From DASYXW01 sp035934405 (lineage in GTDB: Bacteria; Acidobacteriota; Terriglobia; UBA7540), in NCBI GenBank assembly GCA_035934405.1, contig DASYXW010000089.1, positions 1 to 64,000 on the forward strand: 64,000 nucleotides of DNA. Reading direction: 5' to 3'. A program made the position numbers and the translations under genes. The notes under the pieces were generated by a model. That model was not told where the DNA came from. It saw only the letters and a program-made list of their open reading frames with translations, and searched no databases. The first letter of the stretch is position 1; each line of letters starts with the position of its first letter. Positions 9,195-18,456 of the stretch are shown piece by piece.

Positions 9195-9907
9195 ACTTCA
9201 AGCACGCTCTCATAATCAATGCGGTTCCGTTTCATCCAGCGCACGGCCCAGACGTCGCCCAGGCCCTTCACGAGCCTGCCCCACGTCCCATACTTTGTCG
9301 TGCCGCGCAGGCGCGGACGGTGCGTGACGGGCGTTTGCGTCACGCGGTAGCCTTGCATCTTCAGTAACGTCGGCAGGAACCGGTGCATGCCGTGGTAGAG
9401 TTCCAGCCGCTCCAGGCACTCGCGCCGGTACGCCTTGAGCGTGCAGCCGGTGTCGATGATGCTGTCGCCCGTTGCCCAGTTCCGAAACCCGTTCGCGATA
9501 CGGGAACTCAGCTTTTTCCAAGCCTTGTCTTCCCGTCGCGCGCGGACGCCGCACACGCAGTCCCAATCCTTCAGCATGGCCGCGAGGCGCGGAATCTCGG
9601 CTGGATCGTTTTGCAGGTCACCGTCGATCGTCACCACCGCGCGGCCCTTGGCCAGGTGAAATCCCGCCGCCATGGCCGCCGTCTGCCCCAGGTTGCGGCG
9701 GAACCGCGCGATGCGAATCCGCGGGTCGCGCTCCTGCGTCTGCTTGAGCCGCTCGAACGTGCCGTCCGTCGAGCCGTCGTCCACCACCAGGAACTCCACG
9801 TTGTCCGCGAACCCATCGAACGCCCGGGCGAGTTCCGTCGCCAGAGGCTGCACGTTCTCCTCTTCGTTATACATGGGAACGACGACGGTGAGCGCAACAG
9901 TTTCCAT
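9140..9907 (-). CDS. GT2 family polyprenyl-phosphate glycosyltransferase (DPM1/ArnC-like)
   Basis: The 255 residues form a GT-A fold. LTVVVPMYNEEENV starts the domain, VDDGSTDGTFERL binds the nucleotide sugar, TIDGDLQNDPAEIPRLA carries the metal-binding DxD-type motif, and a further conserved Asp-Thr-Gly-Cys follows. It lacks the C-terminal membrane helices of ArnC, so it resembles DPM1-type soluble enzymes. It probably charges a polyprenyl phosphate with a sugar that the GT39 enzyme downstream then uses; the two genes are four bases apart. The last 15 or so codons consist of the repeat-like element at 9117-9194. Confidence 0.9.
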   Translation of the reverse strand: METVALTVVVPMYNEEENVQPLATELARAFDGFADNVEFLVVDDGSTDGTFERLKQTQERDPRIRIARFRRNLGQTAAMAAGFHLAKGRAVVTIDGDLQNDPAEIPRLAAMLKDWDCVCGVRARREDKAWKKLSSRIANGFRNWATGDSIIDTGCTLKAYRRECLERLELYHGMHRFLPTLLKMQGYRVTQTPVTHRPRLRGTTKYGTWGRLVKGLGDVWAVRWMKRNRIDYESVLEVQDSGIRIQESERHKMAQ

Positions 9908-10076
9908 CGCGAAGACTACGGTGAATGTCCAGCACGGATTCTAGCATGGGTCACGCCTCGCGTTCGGTGTCGCTGAATCACTCCCCGCATCGTGACAGAA
10001 GACAGCCCGCCCCGAAGACCATTCCCGCGCCAGCGGGAATCCAACGGACGCCACTAATCGATGGACGCGGCAGGAA

Positions 10077-10103
10077 TTGCAAAGCTTACATTCGTGGTAT
10101 ACT
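10077..10103 (+). promoter_or_regulatory. Probable promoter of tRNA-Gly
   Basis: TTGCAA at 10077-10082 and TATACT at 10098-10103 are separated by 15 bp. The predicted transcription start is about 35 nt before the mature tRNA 5' end. The spacing is short for sigma-70, so this is only moderately supported. Confidence 0.4.
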
Positions 10104-10145
10104 TCGCATGTTAAGTTCGGCTCAGGACAAGGAGAGAGGGCCCAA

Positions 10146-10220
<75 letters not shown>

Positions 10221-11001
10221 TCCTTCAATGGAAGGCGGGTGTGCCACTCGGACCGCTTGCCAGCGAACTGCTGCGCCAGGAACTCTGGGCCGCCGAATGA
10301 GCTGGATGAGCCGGATGAGAAGGAGCGGCCAGGCCCGGAAGATTCCAGATTTCAAAATATACCAGTACCGTTAACCTGTATTAGTTGCATCATTCGGCCC
10401 GAATGCGGTATTCTCGGGCATGTCACGGACATTGCGATTCGGGAGTTGGTTACTGGCCCCGCTGCTTATCATGGCGGTGTTACAGGGGCTGGTTCCCAGC
10501 CCGTCTCGGCTCACCGCAGTCGCGCCCGTTCCCGGCGCAAGTCAAGGAACACCGGCGCCCAGCCCGGCTATGTCGGCTGGGACGAAGCGCAAGCGGCCTG
10601 TTTGGCTGAGTCACGTTCGTCATCATTTACGGCCGCAAACGAACCATCCGCGGCGGAGCCGGCGCCGCAGGCCGCGTCTCGAAAACCGCTTCGCCCCCTT
10701 CAACCCGCCCCTTGACGCTGCTCCGTTCCAACCAGCCGGCGCAGACACTACGAAGTCCGCCTGGCGGCGGCTGCGCTCTGCCCGTTCACCTCCCGTCGTT
10801 TAAGAGACCCCGATCAGCGCACATTTTGCCTCATTGAACCGCAGAAGAGGACTGTCTCGCGGGCGAAAGTCAGAGCGTCCCGCAACCGGTCTCGAGGCGC
10901 GACGTGTAAATGCCAAGCCCCGCGTGAGCGATCACGCGCGCCCGAGCCAGGCCCTGGCCTCGGTAAGGTTATTTCTTAACCGAACGCAAGTGGAGGAGCG
11001 A
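10221..11001. other. Long intergenic region after tRNA-Gly
   Basis: This 780-base stretch holds no gene I can support firmly. One open frame (10420-10803) starts with a hydrophobic segment and is listed separately. The frame of the adaptor gene stays open back to 10834, but that extension is Arg-rich and lacks a ribosome binding site. No terminator-like hairpin with a T-run is evident after the tRNA. Confidence 0.5.
10420..10803 (+). CDS. Possible small secreted protein, doubtful
   Basis: The 127 codons start at ATG 10420. Residues about 8-27 (FGSWLLAPLLIMAVLQGLVP) resemble a signal peptide. The rest is Pro/Ala- and Arg-rich with no recognisable domain. No good ribosome binding site is seen, and another frame is open over much of the same stretch, so this may be chance coding in high-GC sequence. 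I list it only because of the hydrophobic start. Confidence 0.25.
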   Translation: MSRTLRFGSWLLAPLLIMAVLQGLVPSPSRLTAVAPVPGASQGTPAPSPAMSAGTKRKRPVWLSHVRHHLRPQTNHPRRSRRRRPRLENRFAPFNPPLDAAPFQPAGADTTKSAWRRLRSARSPPVV

Positions 11002-12243
11002 ATGAAGGAAAGAACGCAATCATTTCGAATGGTGGGGTGGAGCCTGGCGATCATCCTGTCGGCGGTCGCAGTGCTTTCGACCGAGGGGTGCTCCCGAGCG
11101 GTACGGGCACGCGAACAAGCGGCGGCGGACCCGCCGCCCTCGGTCGCCGTGGTCCGGGTGACGCGAGGGTCAATTTCACGACGCCTGATACTGGAAGCGG
11201 AGCTCGAGCCCTTTCAGGAAGTGGACGTCCACGCCAAAGTGGCGGGATATGTCAAGGCGATTTACGTCGACGTGGGGACCCGCGTCCGCCAGGGCCAGCT
11301 TCTGGCGGTTCTAGCCATACCTGAGCTCGAGCGCGAACAAGACCAGGCTTCCGCCACGGTGATGCGCCGCAAGGCCGAAGTGGCCCGCGCCGAGGAAGAG
11401 CTTAGGCGAGCCGAATCCGTCCATGAGTCGATCCATTTGCAGGCCAGCCGCCTGGCCGCGGTCAGCGACTCGAAGAACAACCTCGTGGCCCAGCAGGAAG
11501 TGGACGACGCCGTGAGCAAAGACAAAGCCGCCGAAGCCGAGATCTCCGGGAACCGGGCGGCGCTCGCGGCGGCCCGTGCGGCTCTGGAAGACGCGCAAGC
11601 CAATGTCAAAAAGGCTCGCGACATCGTTGAATACTCGCGGATTACAGCCCCTTTCCCCGGTGTGATTGCCAAGCGCTACGCACACACCGGTGCCATGCTG
11701 CCGGCCGGGACGTCGACGACCACTCAGGGAATGCCGCTCGTCAAGCTGACCCAGAATGATCCCTTAAGGCTGGTGATCTTCGTGCCGGAGTCCGCGGTTC
11801 CCTTTATCCATTCGGGAACGCTGGTCGGCGTGCGCGTCCCCGTCGTTGGCCGGACTTTGGCCGGGACCGTCTCACGATTCGCCGGCGAACTCGACCCTTC
11901 AACCCGCACCATGCGCACGGAAGTGGATGTCCCCAACCCGAAACTGGAGCTGGTGCCGGGCGAATACGCCGACGCCGAAATCACCCTCGAACACCGCGAG
12001 AACGCTCTCACCGTGCCGCTCCAGGCGGTCCTTTCGCGCGACAACCAGCCTGCCGTGCTGGTAGTCGGCGCCGGAGACGTGGTGGAGAAGCGCGACGTGA
12101 GCGTGGGAATCGAGTCGGCAGCCGAAATCGAAATCACGGCCGGCCTCCGGGAAGAGGATCGGGTGATTTCGAGCAACCCGAAGCAGCTTAAGCCGGGCCA
12201 GCCAGTGCAGCCGGTGGCGCCATCCGGGAAGGAGGACCGGTAA
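11002..12243 (+). CDS. RND efflux periplasmic adaptor (membrane fusion protein)
   Basis: From ATG 11002 the protein has 413 residues. The start is set by GGAGG six bases upstream and by the signal sequence that follows (VGWSLAIILSAVAVLSTEGC), which ends in a loose lipobox with Cys near residue 30. A lipoyl/barrel-sandwich half (ELEPFQEVDVHAKVAGYVKA) is followed by an alpha-hairpin coiled coil, the second half (ITAPFPGVIAKRYAHTGAML), a beta-barrel and a membrane-proximal domain. It should link the inner-membrane pump to the outer-membrane factor. The stop TAATG overlaps the pump start. The substrate is not predictable. Confidence 0.92.
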   Translation: MKERTQSFRMVGWSLAIILSAVAVLSTEGCSRAVRAREQAAADPPPSVAVVRVTRGSISRRLILEAELEPFQEVDVHAKVAGYVKAIYVDVGTRVRQGQLLAVLAIPELEREQDQASATVMRRKAEVARAEEELRRAESVHESIHLQASRLAAVSDSKNNLVAQQEVDDAVSKDKAAEAEISGNRAALAAARAALEDAQANVKKARDIVEYSRITAPFPGVIAKRYAHTGAMLPAGTSTTTQGMPLVKLTQNDPLRLVIFVPESAVPFIHSGTLVGVRVPVVGRTLAGTVSRFAGELDPSTRTMRTEVDVPNPKLELVPGEYADAEITLEHRENALTVPLQAVLSRDNQPAVLVVGAGDVVEKRDVSVGIESAAEIEITAGLREEDRVISSNPKQLKPGQPVQPVAPSGKEDR

Positions 12244-15200
12244 TGTCTCGTTTTGCCATTCGCAAGCCCTATGTGATTGTCGTGGCCAGCCTCATTGTTG
12301 CGGTCGTAGGCGCCACGGGACTCGTCCGTATGCCGGTCGACTTGTTTCCAACCATCGATATCCCGGAGGTCGTCGTAGCGACTTTTTACAGTGGCATGCC
12401 GCCCGAGGAGGTCGAGGCTGAAATCACCGGCCGCTTCGAGCGGTTTTTTACTTTGGGCAGCGGGATTGAACACATGGAATCGCGTTCGCTGCCGGGTGTG
12501 AGCCTGATTAAAATTTACTTTCAGCCCGGAACCAATGCCGACGCGGACGTTACAGAGATTTCCAACCTGGCGATGGCGAACCTGCGGCGGCTGCCTCCGG
12601 GGACGCTGCCGCCCGTGGTTCTCAAGTTCGACGCCGCCAGTCTTCCGGTGTGCCTAGTCACTTTCAAAGGCGAAGGGTTGGGCGAGACCCAGTTGCGGGA
12701 CCTCGCCCAGTACGCCGTCCGGCCGCAGATCGCGAGCGTCCCCGGGGCCACCATCCCCCCTCCTTTCGGCGGTCGTTACCGGCAGATCATGGTCTACGTC
12801 GATCCGCTGAAGCTGCAATCCCAACAGCTCAGCCTGACCGACGTGGTCCGAGCGGTGAACAACGCCAACCTGATTCTCCCCGCCGGTGAGGTGAAGATCG
12901 GCCAGCGCGAGTATCACATCTACACCAACAGCCAGATTTCCGACGTCAACGACATTAATCTCGTCCCGCTCAAGACCGTGGGTGAGGCCACCGTAACGGT
13001 GGGCGACGTGGGAGCCGCCCGGGACGCCGAGGCCATTCAACTCGACGCGGTCCGCGTTGACGGGCAGCCCTCGGTCTACGTGCCCATCATGAAGGAAAGC
13101 GGTTCGGCCAACACCATCAAGGTGGTCGAAGGCGTCAAGGCCGCACTCGGACATCTGGTCGGCGTCCCCAAGGAACTGGCGGCTCGGGTGGTGTTTGACC
13201 AGTCCCTGGTGGTGAAGCAGTCCGTCAGCACTTTGATTCACGAGGGGCTGGTGGGCCTGGCTCTCACTTCGCTCATCATCCTGGTCTTCCTCGGAAGCCT
13301 GCGTGTGACGGCCGCGGCCTTTCTCTGCTTTCCAATTTCGGCGCTGGCCACCTTCATCGCACTCTATTTTGGCGGTAGCTCGCTCAACATCATGGTTCTG
13401 GCGGGCGTGGCTTTGGGTTTTTCTCGGCTGATCGCCAATGCCGTGATCGTGCTCGAAAACATTTTCCGTCACCTCGATGGCGGCGAGCCGCCGGAAACCG
13501 CTGCGGTGGAGGGCGCGAGAGAAGTCGCCCTTCCGGTCCTGGCCGCCACGCTCACGGCGGCGGTGGTCTTCTTCCCGGTCACCTTCCTGTATGGTGTCAG
13601 CAAGTTCCTCTTCTCGGCGCTGGCGCTGGCCGTCGTGCTCTCGGTTTTTGCCTCCTACTTCGTGGCCATGACGGTGGTGCCGCTCTATTGCGCCCGGTTC
13701 CTTAAGCCGCGAAATAGGCAAGGCGGAGCGGCGCCGCAGCGCTTTCAGGAGAAATTCAACCGCCAGTTTGAAAAGCTCCTCGCAGCCTATGACCGTCTCG
13801 CCGGCCGGGCGCTGGAACGGCCGCGGGCGGTTGTGATTGGCCTGCTGGCGGTTTCGGTTCTCAGCCTTCTGCTCTCTCCGCTCCTGGGCGTCTCCTTCTT
13901 CCCCCGCACCGATGCCGGTCAGTTCGTGATTAATCTCAAGGCGCCGAGCGGCACTCGTCTCGAGGTGACGGAGGACGAAGTGCAGAAAGTGGAGCAGATT
14001 GTGCGCCAGGTGGTGGGCCCGCGCGATCTTGGGGTCACGGTCTCCAACGTCGGCGTGACGCCGGGATTCTCGGCGATTTATACGAGCAATTCGGCTGCTC
14101 ACACCGCATTTGTCCAAGTCGGGCTCGAAGAAGGCCATCGCGCCAGCAGCTATGAATATATCCAACGCATCCGGCAGCGGATAGCCTCGGAAGTTCCCGG
14201 CCTGAGCGCCTACTTCCAGTCCGGCGGACGAATCGACGCCGTCCTGAACTCCGGCTCCCCCGCCCCGATTGACGTTCAGGTGAGCGGCCCCGACCTTAAC
14301 GCTAATTTCTCGACCGCGACTGAGCTCGCGGAGCGCATCCGGCGGCTGGCGGGCATAGGTGACGTCTTCGTCCCCCAGGACATCGACTATCCGGCTCTGC
14401 GGCTGGATATCGACCGGCGGCGCGCGAGCGAGCTGGGCCTGAGCCAGAAAGAGGTCGTGGACAACGTCATCACCGCCCTGACCTCGAACGGCATGATCAA
14501 CCCCGGCTATTGGATTGATCCTGCAACCGGCAACGATTACCTGCTCACCGTGCAGTACGCCGAAGACCAGGTCAAGGATGTTGCGGACTTGAAGAACATT
14601 CCGCTCCGCGGCGCAGGCCAGCGCTCCACCGTCCTGCTGGACGCGGTGGCCAAAATCCGCCACATCGAATCGCCCACCGAAGTGGACCACTACCAGATTC
14701 AGCGCGACGTGGACGTGTACGTGGCGCCGTCGAGCGAGGACCTCGGCAGAGTCGCGAGCGCCATCCGCGGCATCCTGGCAGAGGCTCGTCTGCCCGAAGG
14801 CGTCTCGGTCCAGTTGCGCGGCATGGTTCAGGAAATGCGCGACTCGTTCCAAAGTTTTGGTTTCGGCCTCATCCTTTCCCTGGTGTTGCTGTTCCTGTTG
14901 CTCACGGCGCAGCTTTCTTCCTTCGCCGATCCCTGGCTGGTCTTGCTGGCGGTGCCGATGGGCCTCATGGGCGCCTTGATCGCCCTGGTCCTGACCGGCA
15001 CAACCTTGAACATCGTGTCCTTGATGGGTGTGGTGATGCTGGTGGACCTGGTGGCGTTCAACAGCATTCTGATGGTCGAAATGGCCCACCAGCTTCGCCG
15101 CGAAGGCCGGCCGGTGCGCGAGGCCGCCATTCTCGCCTGCCGCATCCGGCTGCGACCCATCCTCATGACCTCGCTCGCCACCATCATCGGCCTGCTGCCC

Positions 15201-15377
15201 ATGGCCCTCCGGCTCGGCACCGGCAGCGAGATGTACGCGCCGCTCGCCTGGACCATCATCGGCGGTCTTGCCGTTTCGGTGCCTCTGACCGCCTTTATCG
15301 TTCCGGCGGCGTACTTGCTCGTGTACCGCCGCCGGAGCTCTCAGGAACTACCTACACTGAAAACGGAGGCGACGTGA
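12243..15377 (+). CDS. RND family efflux transporter, inner-membrane pump
   Basis: At 1044 residues it has the full length of AcrB/MdtB-type pumps. It starts SRFAIRKPYVIVVASLIVAV (TM1), with two large periplasmic loops and a second group of helices from about residue 860. TM4, with GVALGFSRLIANAVIVLENI, corresponds to the usual GLVVDDAIVVVEN motif. Here the acidic pair is replaced by SRLIA, so the canonical proton-relay Asp residues of TM4 appear absent. The ATG overlaps the adaptor stop, and its own stop overlaps the GTG of the outer-membrane gene: a tight three-gene operon. Confidence 0.93.
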   Translation: MSRFAIRKPYVIVVASLIVAVVGATGLVRMPVDLFPTIDIPEVVVATFYSGMPPEEVEAEITGRFERFFTLGSGIEHMESRSLPGVSLIKIYFQPGTNADADVTEISNLAMANLRRLPPGTLPPVVLKFDAASLPVCLVTFKGEGLGETQLRDLAQYAVRPQIASVPGATIPPPFGGRYRQIMVYVDPLKLQSQQLSLTDVVRAVNNANLILPAGEVKIGQREYHIYTNSQISDVNDINLVPLKTVGEATVTVGDVGAARDAEAIQLDAVRVDGQPSVYVPIMKESGSANTIKVVEGVKAALGHLVGVPKELAARVVFDQSLVVKQSVSTLIHEGLVGLALTSLIILVFLGSLRVTAAAFLCFPISALATFIALYFGGSSLNIMVLAGVALGFSRLIANAVIVLENIFRHLDGGEPPETAAVEGAREVALPVLAATLTAAVVFFPVTFLYGVSKFLFSALALAVVLSVFASYFVAMTVVPLYCARFLKPRNRQGGAAPQRFQEKFNRQFEKLLAAYDRLAGRALERPRAVVIGLLAVSVLSLLLSPLLGVSFFPRTDAGQFVINLKAPSGTRLEVTEDEVQKVEQIVRQVVGPRDLGVTVSNVGVTPGFSAIYTSNSAAHTAFVQVGLEEGHRASSYEYIQRIRQRIASEVPGLSAYFQSGGRIDAVLNSGSPAPIDVQVSGPDLNANFSTATELAERIRRLAGIGDVFVPQDIDYPALRLDIDRRRASELGLSQKEVVDNVITALTSNGMINPGYWIDPATGNDYLLTVQYAEDQVKDVADLKNIPLRGAGQRSTVLLDAVAKIRHIESPTEVDHYQIQRDVDVYVAPSSEDLGRVASAIRGILAEARLPEGVSVQLRGMVQEMRDSFQSFGFGLILSLVLLFLLLTAQLSSFADPWLVLLAVPMGLMGALIALVLTGTTLNIVSLMGVVMLVDLVAFNSILMVEMAHQLRREGRPVREAAILACRIRLRPILMTSLATIIGLLPMALRLGTGSEMYAPLAWTIIGGLAVSVPLTAFIVPAAYLLVYRRRSSQELPTLKTEAT

Positions 15378-16657
15378 TAAGACGCTGCGGCTTGCTGGTA
15401 GTCTTCATTTTCTTCGCGATTGCGGTCCGTGCCCAGGCGCCGCAAAAACTCACCCTGGCCGAGGCGCAACAGATTGCCGCCCGCAATCATCCGCAACTCG
15501 GCGCCGCCCGCTTCGCGGCCCAGGCAGCCTCGCAGGTGGTCACCGAGACGCAGTCGGCGTATTACCCGTTCGCCTACGGAAGCCTGACCGGGGCCGGCGC
15601 CTTGCCCAACAGCCGTATCGCAGCGGGGGCCTTAAACAACCCCATCATCTACAATCGCTATTCCGACGGAGTTGCGGTCAACCAGCTCATCACCGACTTC
15701 GGCCGGACGCAAAACCTGGTCCAGAGTTCGCGGTTGCGCTCGCAGGCCGTCCAGGAAAGCGTCCAAGCGACCCGGGAGGATGTTCTGTTCGCGGTCACCC
15801 GCGCCTATTTCGGGGCCCTGCGGGCAAAAGCCCTGCTGAAAGTCGCTCAGGAAACTGTCGATGAGCGGCAGTTGGTGGTCGATCAGGTGACCGAACTCGC
15901 CCAAAGCAAGCTGCGCTCGGGACTCGATGTGAGTTTTGCCGGCGTCAATCTGGCGGAGGCCAAGCTGCTTTTGGTCCAGGCCGAAGATGACGTCCAAGGC
16001 TCATTCGCCACCCTCTCTGAGGCGCTCGGCGACCGCGACCAGCTCGCCTTCGAGCTCTCCGAAGTTCCGTTGCCCGGCCCGCCGCCTCCCGACTTGCCGC
16101 TCCTCATTGGGCAGGCGCTCCGCGAGCGTCCCGAACTGGTCAGGCAGCGATTCAACCAACAGGCCACGCAGAAATTTGCCCGCGCCGAGCGCGACCTCTG
16201 GTTTCCAACCGTCAGTTCGGTCGGCGCTGCTGGGCTTACGCCGTACCATCAGAAGTCCCTGACGGACCGCTACGCAGCCGCGGGCGTGAATATCAACATC
16301 CCCATTTTCAACGGCCGCTTGTTCTCTGCCCGGCGCGCTGAAGCCGACTTCCGGGCCCAGGCTGAAGACGAAAACCTCAGGACTCTGGAGGACCAGGTGG
16401 CGCGTGACGTTCGCATCGCCTGGCTGAATTCCAGGACGCAGTTCGAGCGGCTGGACCTCACCGACCAACTGCTAAAGCAGGCTCGCCTGGCCGTGGAGCT
16501 CGCGCAGTCTCGATACAAGCTCGGTCTCGGCTCCATCGTCGAGCTCAGCCAGGCCCAGCTCAATCAGACCCAGGCGCAAATCGAACAAGCCGCGGCCCGG
16601 TACGATTATCAGATCTCGAGCGCCGCGCTCCAATATCAACTGGGAGCCCTGCGCTAA
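15374..16657 (+). CDS. TolC-family outer membrane efflux protein
   Basis: The 427-residue protein has a signal peptide (residues 1-22, ending VRAQA). Two repeats of the outer-membrane efflux domain follow: LTLAEAQQIAARNHPQLGAA opens the first and LPLLIGQALRERPELVRQ the second, and the C-terminus has SRYKLGLGSIVELSQAQLN. TolC-type trimers form the outer-membrane channel and periplasmic tunnel. The GTG start at 15374 shares GTGA with the pump's stop. It completes the RND tripartite system begun at 11002. Confidence 0.93.
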   Translation: MIRRCGLLVVFIFFAIAVRAQAPQKLTLAEAQQIAARNHPQLGAARFAAQAASQVVTETQSAYYPFAYGSLTGAGALPNSRIAAGALNNPIIYNRYSDGVAVNQLITDFGRTQNLVQSSRLRSQAVQESVQATREDVLFAVTRAYFGALRAKALLKVAQETVDERQLVVDQVTELAQSKLRSGLDVSFAGVNLAEAKLLLVQAEDDVQGSFATLSEALGDRDQLAFELSEVPLPGPPPPDLPLLIGQALRERPELVRQRFNQQATQKFARAERDLWFPTVSSVGAAGLTPYHQKSLTDRYAAAGVNINIPIFNGRLFSARRAEADFRAQAEDENLRTLEDQVARDVRIAWLNSRTQFERLDLTDQLLKQARLAVELAQSRYKLGLGSIVELSQAQLNQTQAQIEQAAARYDYQISSAALQYQLGALR

Positions 16658-16755
16658 AGACCCCTAGCCGGGCGAATTCGTGTCGAGGTCAAGGCCCAGA
16701 ACCAAAGGCCCGGCCGTCTGTCGGCGTAAGGCAACGCTGTTCAACAGCGTCCTCG

Positions 16756-16788
16756 GGCGGCCTCCGGTGGGCCGCCCTTTCATTTTTG
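16756..16788 (+). terminator. Rho-independent terminator of the RND operon
   Basis: GGGCGGCC pairs with GGCCGCCC around the 7-nt loop TCCGGTG, followed by the T-rich tail TTTCATTTTT. A second small palindrome (ACGCTGTT, C, AACAGCGT) lies just upstream at about 16734-16750. The remaining intergenic sequence, 16658-17014, shows no gene; it ends in an AAAGGAG ribosome binding site for the next gene. Confidence 0.8.
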
Positions 16789-17014
16789 GCGTCCCGGCGG
16801 CTCGCTGCTCAACCACTCGGCGGGCCGCCTGACGCCACGGGTGATCGGCCGGTGGCACCACTTCCGCTTGACCCTCCCCGTCGTCGCCGGGTACAAGCAC
16901 CTGCGGCCGCGCGTCCCGTTCAGCTCCCTATCCGGCTCTTGACACGCCCCGGTGCGAGGCGTACAAGCAGGGGCGAGATGAAACCATCGGAGCAAGGGGG
17001 GAAAGGAGAGCACA

Positions 17015-18220
17015 ATGCATAAGAGTCTTTCGCTTGGCATCGTCCTGCTGACCCTTTGCGGCGCGGCTTCCGCCCAAAGCAATCCGTGCAGCGTTATTAG
17101 TCTCGGACAGGGCGGCAGCCTGAACGGCTTCGTTCCCTTTCCGTCCACGAGCCTTTGGAATACGAATATCGCAAACGCGTCCGTGGACCTCAACTCGGAC
17201 GCCATCATCAACTTCATCGGTTCGACAACCCCGCTGCATCCGGATTTCGGCAGCGGCCTTTACGCCGGGCAGACGATTGGAATTCCGTACATCGTGGTGC
17301 CGGGAACGCAGGCGCTGGTGAACATCAATTTCACCGCTTACGGCACTGAAAGCGATCCGGGGCCGATGCCCATTCCCGCCAACGCGCCCATCGAGGGCTA
17401 TCCGCATCCTGACAGCGGCGACCGTCACGTGCTGGTGATTGACCAGGGCAACTGCTGGCTTTACGAACTCTACAACAGCTACAAGCAGAAGAACGGCAGT
17501 TGGAACGCGGCTTCGGCGGCGGTGTGGGACCTGGAGGCGAACGAGCAGCGTCCGTACACATGGACGTCGGCCGATGCCGCCGGTCTGCCCATCTTCCCGG
17601 GCCTCGCGCGTTATGACGAGGTTGCCGCCGGGGCCATCAACCACGCGCTGCGGTTCACGCTGCAATACAGCCAGCAGGCGTTCACGCCGCCGGCGTCGCA
17701 CTGGGCTCCAAACTCTTCCGATTCGCTGGCGGCGCCCATGGGCATGCGCCTGCGGCTGAAAGCAAGCTTCGACATCTCCGGTTACCCGGCCGACGACCAG
17801 GTGATCCTGACCGCGCTCAAAAACTACGGCATGATTATGGCTGACAACGGCAGCTCAATGTTCCTCGGCGGCGACCCGGACAATCGCTGGAACAATAACG
17901 ACCTCGACCTGCTGAAGCAGTTGACCGCTTCCGACTTCGAGGTCCTGCTCATCTCACCGCTTTACACGCCGGCGAATGTGCCCATAGGCCCCAATCCCAC
18001 CATCACCAGCTTTACCGCCACGGCATCCGGCGGCGCGGGGCAGCCGGTGACGCTCTCCTGGACCGTGACGAACGGCGAGTACTATATCGTGTCGCCCTCA
18101 GTCGGAGCGATTCGCGGCACGAGCGTCGTGGTCACGCCAAACGCGACGACAGCCTACACTCTCTATGCGACGAACCAGTACGGGCGGACGACGGCGAAGG
18201 TCACGGTGACGGTGCCGTGA
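17015..18220 (+). CDS. Secreted protein with C-terminal Ig-like domain, function unknown
   Basis: The 401 residues begin with a clear signal peptide (SLGIVLLTLCGAASAQ, cleaved near 21), and the ATG follows an AAAGGAG site. A long uncharacterised domain covers about 30-305, with FPSTSLWNTNIANASVD, AYGTESDPGPMPIP, HVLVIDQGNCWLYELY and YGMIMADNGSSMFLGG. The last 75 residues are an Ig/PKD-like beta domain (TITSFTATASGGAGQPVTLS, ending VTVTVP). I recognise the main domain as a recurring family of secreted proteins but know no function; a role in binding or processing polysaccharide is only a guess. A terminator lies upstream, so it has its own transcription unit. Confidence 0.85.
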   Translation: MHKSLSLGIVLLTLCGAASAQSNPCSVISLGQGGSLNGFVPFPSTSLWNTNIANASVDLNSDAIINFIGSTTPLHPDFGSGLYAGQTIGIPYIVVPGTQALVNINFTAYGTESDPGPMPIPANAPIEGYPHPDSGDRHVLVIDQGNCWLYELYNSYKQKNGSWNAASAAVWDLEANEQRPYTWTSADAAGLPIFPGLARYDEVAAGAINHALRFTLQYSQQAFTPPASHWAPNSSDSLAAPMGMRLRLKASFDISGYPADDQVILTALKNYGMIMADNGSSMFLGGDPDNRWNNNDLDLLKQLTASDFEVLLISPLYTPANVPIGPNPTITSFTATASGGAGQPVTLSWTVTNGEYYIVSPSVGAIRGTSVVVTPNATTAYTLYATNQYGRTTAKVTVTVP

Positions 18221-18265
18221 GCCGCGGTGATGGTTTACAATGATCGAAGTCTTGGGGGTGACGAG

Positions 18266-18454
18266 ATGACCTTGACGCGAGCTAAGGTGCGGCTGACATC
18301 ACGGCAGCGGAGAGGTTTGCTTCAACGCGCCCGGCGGCAGGGCACCAGCCTTTCAGCGCAAGTGCGCAAGGCGGCGGATCTGTATCTTGGCCTGTCTTCT
18401 GACCGTCGGGCAATGAACGCAGCTACTGCGTCTTGCAGTTCAACAGAGGCTTGA
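18266..18454 (+). CDS. Small ribbon-helix-helix-like protein
   Basis: From the ATG at 18266 (GGGGGTG upstream) 62 residues are read; the frame is open 13 codons further up. The segment TRAKVRLTSRQRRGLLQRAR then GTSLSAQVRKAADLYLGL fits a ribbon-helix-helix fold: a basic beta strand, a helix, a G-x-S turn and a second helix. Such proteins are DNA-binding repressors, often antitoxins that autoregulate their operon. It ends two bases before the next gene, with which it is probably co-translated. Confidence 0.65.
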   Translation: MTLTRAKVRLTSRQRRGLLQRARRQGTSLSAQVRKAADLYLGLSSDRRAMNAATASCSSTEA

Positions 18455-18456
18455 GA

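Noticed and set aside
10239..10715. 158-codon frame after tRNA-Gly
   Set aside because: No ribosome binding site or domain; overlaps another frame and is compatible with chance in GC-rich sequence.
12654..15089. 811-codon open frame on the minus strand across the RND pump
   Set aside because: It lies wholly inside the pump gene, is His/Gln/Arg-rich and has no recognisable domain.
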